64,000 nt of DNA from Metallyticus violacea (lineage: Eukaryota; Arthropoda; Insecta; Mantodea; Metallyticidae): assembly GCA_030762175.1 (NCBI GenBank), contig CM060843.1, positions 26,768,001-26,832,000 on the forward strand, written 5' to 3'. Under the pieces are notes generated by a model. That model worked only from the letters and a program-made list of their open reading frames with translations, was not told where the DNA came from and ran no database searches. This document shows positions 60,085-64,000 of this stretch, one piece after another. Position 1 is the first letter of the stretch, and each line of letters opens with the position of its first letter. Both the position numbers and the translations under genes were made by a program.

Positions 60085-61492
60085 TTAAGCAAGAGTATCA
60101 AAGGCAAAGTATACAAGATCAATCGCTGGAAATGCACACTACATCAATACACTCCAAGGGAAGGAATCAAACTAATCGAGTGATTATTTTCTGCATAACA
60201 ACTAATTTGAAATTGCTAATGGGAAGAGATACTTGGTTTCTAAATTTCATGTTTAAGCTTTGATCAGCATTATTCATGGGAATTTTGCTATCATAATTGT
60301 AACCAAAATATCTTAAGTGTATACCTTGCTAATTAACTAGAAAAGGAATAAATACCAACGTTAATAGTCTGCTAAATGTCTTGGCGGAGAAACCTGCACC
60401 CATTTAACAAGTATACGGAAAAGGTTCAAGAATGATTTCGAAATCTCTAACAAAAAATGTTACTACCCTACTGACTGAGGTCACACTATCTCGCTCAAAT
60501 TATGAGTCCGGGGCATCCATAGAACAATTCGAAAATGGAAAAATAAAAAAAGTAATTGCGCTTGCTTCTTTCGATATTTAGCTTTTGTACCCGTCGCAGG
60601 AATTTTTAAGCGTTTCAAGAAATTAAGGAAATGTGTTAACGAGTAAATCAATAATTTTGATATCAATTATGTATATGGACCTAGAATTCGATGTAGAACA
60701 CGCACTAAACTCCCCCGGTACACAATGACTCTCTGGAATCAGTTTAACTAAACTATTTGTAATCAACACTGCACAAACAATACCAGCTCGGATTTTCACA
60801 GGTTTTTTAAGTTGCTGTGGGCAAGGACCACCCAAAATTTCTACAGCATTTGGACAGAGTTCATAGAAGTACAGACTGACACCGGATCGATCACTGAAGA
60901 GTTCAAGTTGGGTTACACTGTACGTCCGTTCCCAAAGAAGAGGTGGTTTCAGTAGCAGACAAGAATTAAAAAATATTGTTCTACAATACGATACCTATAT
61001 CTAGTTTTGAATATTTCCGAATTTTAGTACACAGTTTATTTGGTCAGTTATATTCTCTTCTTAAATATAACTTCGGGAAAATGGGTATCGGATAATCAAG
61101 AAAATATACCTATTTGAATATTTGCTGCTCGGAATAGGTATTTAAAAAAATTACGTTCGGAGCCACAACATTCGAGATTTCGTATCTTCAGAAATACAAT
61201 ATTTGGAAAAGGTATAGGAATTGCTGGGAGTGTTTAATGAATGATATGGAATACAAATGTGGCGCATGAAGTTCAAACAATTGAAGTTTGCTAATATTGA
61301 GGTATAAAGAATAGGAATTACGTGAAGGTAAAACCAAAAGTGAGAAGGTTAATAATGTTCAGGCTGCTGTTTCTGTGAAGTTGCACATATGTCAACCTCT
61401 TAATTTGAATCTGGAGACAGCTGAATCAGTCACACCTTCATATGGCGGACTTTTCAGTTGTCGATTCAGTTTTTGTGCTCTTATTTTGTAGA
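60085..61492. other. unassigned AT-rich sequence
   Basis: No recognisable gene or element. Confidence 0.4.
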
Positions 61493-61836
61493 AGCAAACA
61501 CTTCTTTGGTCTAGTGGTTAGCGTTGCCCACAGCTGGCGGGAGGCCCGGGTTCGATTTCCGGTACTTATAAAGGAATTTTTCTAAATTAGGGAGGTCTAG
61601 AACGCAGTTCACCCAGCCTCGTGAGTACAATTGGGAAGCAGCCTGATGGAGAGGTCGCGTTCTTCGATCACGAAAGCCCCGGAGACCGGGGGAGTGCCGG
61701 CATGCTGATCTCACACATCCGTGCAATTCTGATATCTATCAATGAAGTCATAAGACGAAAGGAGAGGAAGCATAGGTCGCTGCGGCAGGCCAAGGCTTGC
61801 TCCGGGCTGTGGCACCAAATGAGAAGAAGAAACATA
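61493..61836 (+). mobile_element. tRNA-derived SINE, family 3
   Basis: The head has TTGGTCTAGTGGTTAGCG (A box) and CCCGGGTTCGATTTCCGG (B box) 30 nt apart, close to a tRNA of the Asp/Glu type. The GC-rich body contains CACCCAGCCTCGTGAGTAC, GGGAAGCAGCCTGATGGAGA and CACGAAAGCCCCGGAGACCG, unlike families 1 and 2, and stands out sharply from the AT-rich flanks. TTGTAGA at 61486-61492 and 61837-61843 may be the target duplication. Single copy in this window. Confidence 0.75.
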
Positions 61837-64000
61837 TTGTAGACAGAGAATCTCGTGCTTATGTTTTTCTCCAAATACTGCATCGCAGTAAAACTCTCCC
61901 AGCGGCTACTTGCAGACTAGAAAATTTACAATGAAATTTTATTTTCCGCAATACTAAACATGAATTTTTAAATTTTGTTTGCAGTGTTTTCTTTTCCTTA
62001 AGCATATTCAGTACACAATCGAAAACACAACTGTTAATGTTTAAGTGAACACTTTTAAGTGAACACGGAGAATTTTCCGTTATTATATGGCTAGTTCCAG
62101 TTATTGAATGATAACACAGCAAAGAAAGGCGGAAAATACCCAATAATCGATCTTAAAGTCATAATGCTATTGCACTATTGCTATTGCAGGTTGCTAACGG
62201 TTGTGTTAATCAACATCACTATCAGAGAAAATGAAAATCGAGGAAATGTATTTTCCAAAAATGCATTATATCAGTAATAATGATATAATTGTAGAGCATA
62301 ATAATAAACAATGATTAGAAAACTAAGATGGGAGAAAACAAATGAGTACTCTTTGAATGTAAGAATCATAGTATTGGGGCGACATTTGATATTTTAAAAT
62401 AGAGGGGGGGGGGGCTGGGATGAGGGGACAAACCTAAAATTTAATCAGTACTGGTTTTAAACATCCCTCTCAATAAATTGAGTGTTTGTGTAAATTAAAT
62501 GTAATTTAAATATGTAGTTTATTCAGATGGCAAGTTTGAAATGAAAGCCCTGTATGACCAATGACAAAATTAAATCAGAAAACAGAACAACTCAATTAGT
62601 TTCAATAGTGGTAAATGATGTTTAATGCTAATGAGCCGTTCGCAGTTATCCACTGTGTTTTAGTTACATTAAAACATTAGATTAGTCAACAGATTTGTAG
62701 GATTAAGTGTTATCAGTACTGATCGAATGGCTGCAGGGTTAGCAAATATCGCTATAATTATGTACTCTCGAGAGATTTGGCTATGCATCTGAATTAATTG
62801 CTCAAACTTGTGATGACAAAAACAGTTCGGCAGATGAATTAAGTGGCATGTAGACTAGGTGCTCAGTTATTTAAATACAATATATTTAAAAATCGCTCTG
62901 CGGCGATGATTGCAAAGCTATTCTTTTTGTACAAGTTGTGCGTAAGGTTTTGGGAACTTCCTTGATTCAGAAATTAACATCTATTTGTATATGAACTCCA
63001 TAATGTACTTCAAGAATTACGAAACGAGTATGAACTTTTTATCTTTTATGAAAAGTTTGTTCCTCGACTAGACCTTTTACATAATTCAAAATGCACAATT
63101 CCTTCTTTGTGTCGCTTATTAATTTCCATCTAAAATGCCTAATTACCATAATTAAAAGCTGTAATCTATTTTTAGAGGGTTACAGAGGAAGCGAGCAAGA
63201 AAATACACAATATAGACTTCTTCAAATAATGAAGAAGTTCTTAACTTGTGCGTTGTTCTTAACTTCCACATTGAGCAGTGACGGGCAAATCGCTAGGAAA
63301 ACAATCACCACCTTCTCAGTACCTATAATGGAATTGTTTACTCTTTTTAGATCATTTTGAGAACTGTAACATACGCACGCGTTTAAAGTAATACCTTGCA
63401 ACTATACAGCACCGCGTGAGCCGACGCATTTGGTCATGTAAGTAGTGTAAATATATTGTATATGTATTATTGGGTGTTTTGTGTTTCTTTTCTTACTGAA
63501 AGTATTGTGTTAAACGTTATATTTTCTAGAATTGTGCTAGATCATTATTTTGGGGGCAAAATATGTATGAACGAATCAGAACTGGAAATACTTCTTTTAG
63601 AATTATCAAAAGATAAAAATAGTAGTTGGAAATGTGTATCAGTTTTCAGCCCGAAAAGAGGAAATAGTTACTAAAAGCAAACATAATAATGATACTGAAA
63701 ATTAAATTAATCCAATCAAAGCTTTACCCAAGATTCTAATGATGGCAGAAAGTTTCGATAGTAGGGACAAAAGCATAAAAAGAATGAAAACCAGTCTATG
63801 TAACTAATCTTAACACATGACAGCAAAAATATTGTGAAAGTGGTATCAGAACCTAAAAGAATTACTAAAGGAATAGAATTCTTGAATAAAATAATTGCTA
63901 TTGATATGATTTGATGAATTGTGTTTCACATTAATTTGTACATTGAAAGACTGAAACTTGAGACAATTATTCCAGAAAAATAAACAACGAACAAACAGGA
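61837..64000. other. unassigned AT-rich sequence
   Basis: Includes a G11 homopolymer at 62404-62414. The longest frames (94, 89 and 72 codons) have no recognisable domain. No element identified up to the window end. Confidence 0.4.

Noticed and set aside
1..64000. CRISPR arrays, bacterial operons, phage genes or riboswitches
   Set aside because: No regularly spaced direct repeats, no Shine-Dalgarno-led frames and no prokaryotic gene families; the SINEs and eukaryotic transposons show a eukaryotic origin.

Overview
The window looks like intergenic DNA from a large, AT-rich arthropod genome, most likely an insect. I find no bacterial gene organisation, no ribosome-binding sites or operons, and no host exon I can name. 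What can be named is almost all decayed transposable elements: several Tc1/mariner-superfamily copies, a pogo-type element, a Harbinger nuclease relic, the 3' end of a non-LTR retrotransposon, and at least three tRNA-derived SINE families. Naming a lineage (a cockroach-, termite- or orthopteroid-like insect) would be guesswork based on SINE style and low gene density.

Region by region. 1-5 kb: a terminal scrap of a Tc-like element (241-303), a Harbinger relic (about 2.17-3.34 kb) and a deleted mariner (3561-4424). 5-12.5 kb: AT-rich, unassigned, with an isolated TATA-box-like site at 6900. 12.5-13.3 kb: a full SINE with a perfect 11-bp target-site duplication, inserted in a possible old zinc-finger reading frame. 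16.2-16.7 kb: C-terminal relic of a non-LTR retrotransposon protein. 18.4-19.0 kb: a deleted Tc3-like element with an intact-looking helix-turn-helix (HTH) segment. 21.7-22.0 kb: a second full SINE. 22.4-23.0 kb: the longest open frame (220 codons), unassigned. 23.9-24.6 kb: a 335-bp tandem duplication. 25.8-26.1 and 28.99 kb: SINE-related. 29.6-30.0 kb: a large inverted repeat able to fold into a hairpin of about 157 bp. 32.8-33.8 kb: two SINEs. 34.7-35.85 and 47.7-48.75 kb: a direct pair of about 1-kb dispersed repeats. 36.66-37.87 kb: a nearly full-length mariner. 39-45 kb: a T-rich then A-rich tract with a sharp strand flip near 42.8 kb. 50.3-52.9 kb: a headless SINE next to a 2.4-kb pogo element with terminal inverted repeats (TIRs). 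57.3-58.3 kb: a third mariner. 59.4-61.8 kb: two more SINE families.

No element appears able to move by its own protein. Each transposase frame is broken by stops, frameshifts or deletions, and in the better preserved copies the lost catalytic part can be pointed to. The three mariners share ends and much of their sequence but carry different lesions, as expected if separate insertions decayed independently. The most unusual item is the inverted repeat at 29631-30027, whose outer half is nearly perfectly paired. All family assignments rest on conceptual translation and recalled family motifs; no database search was run.
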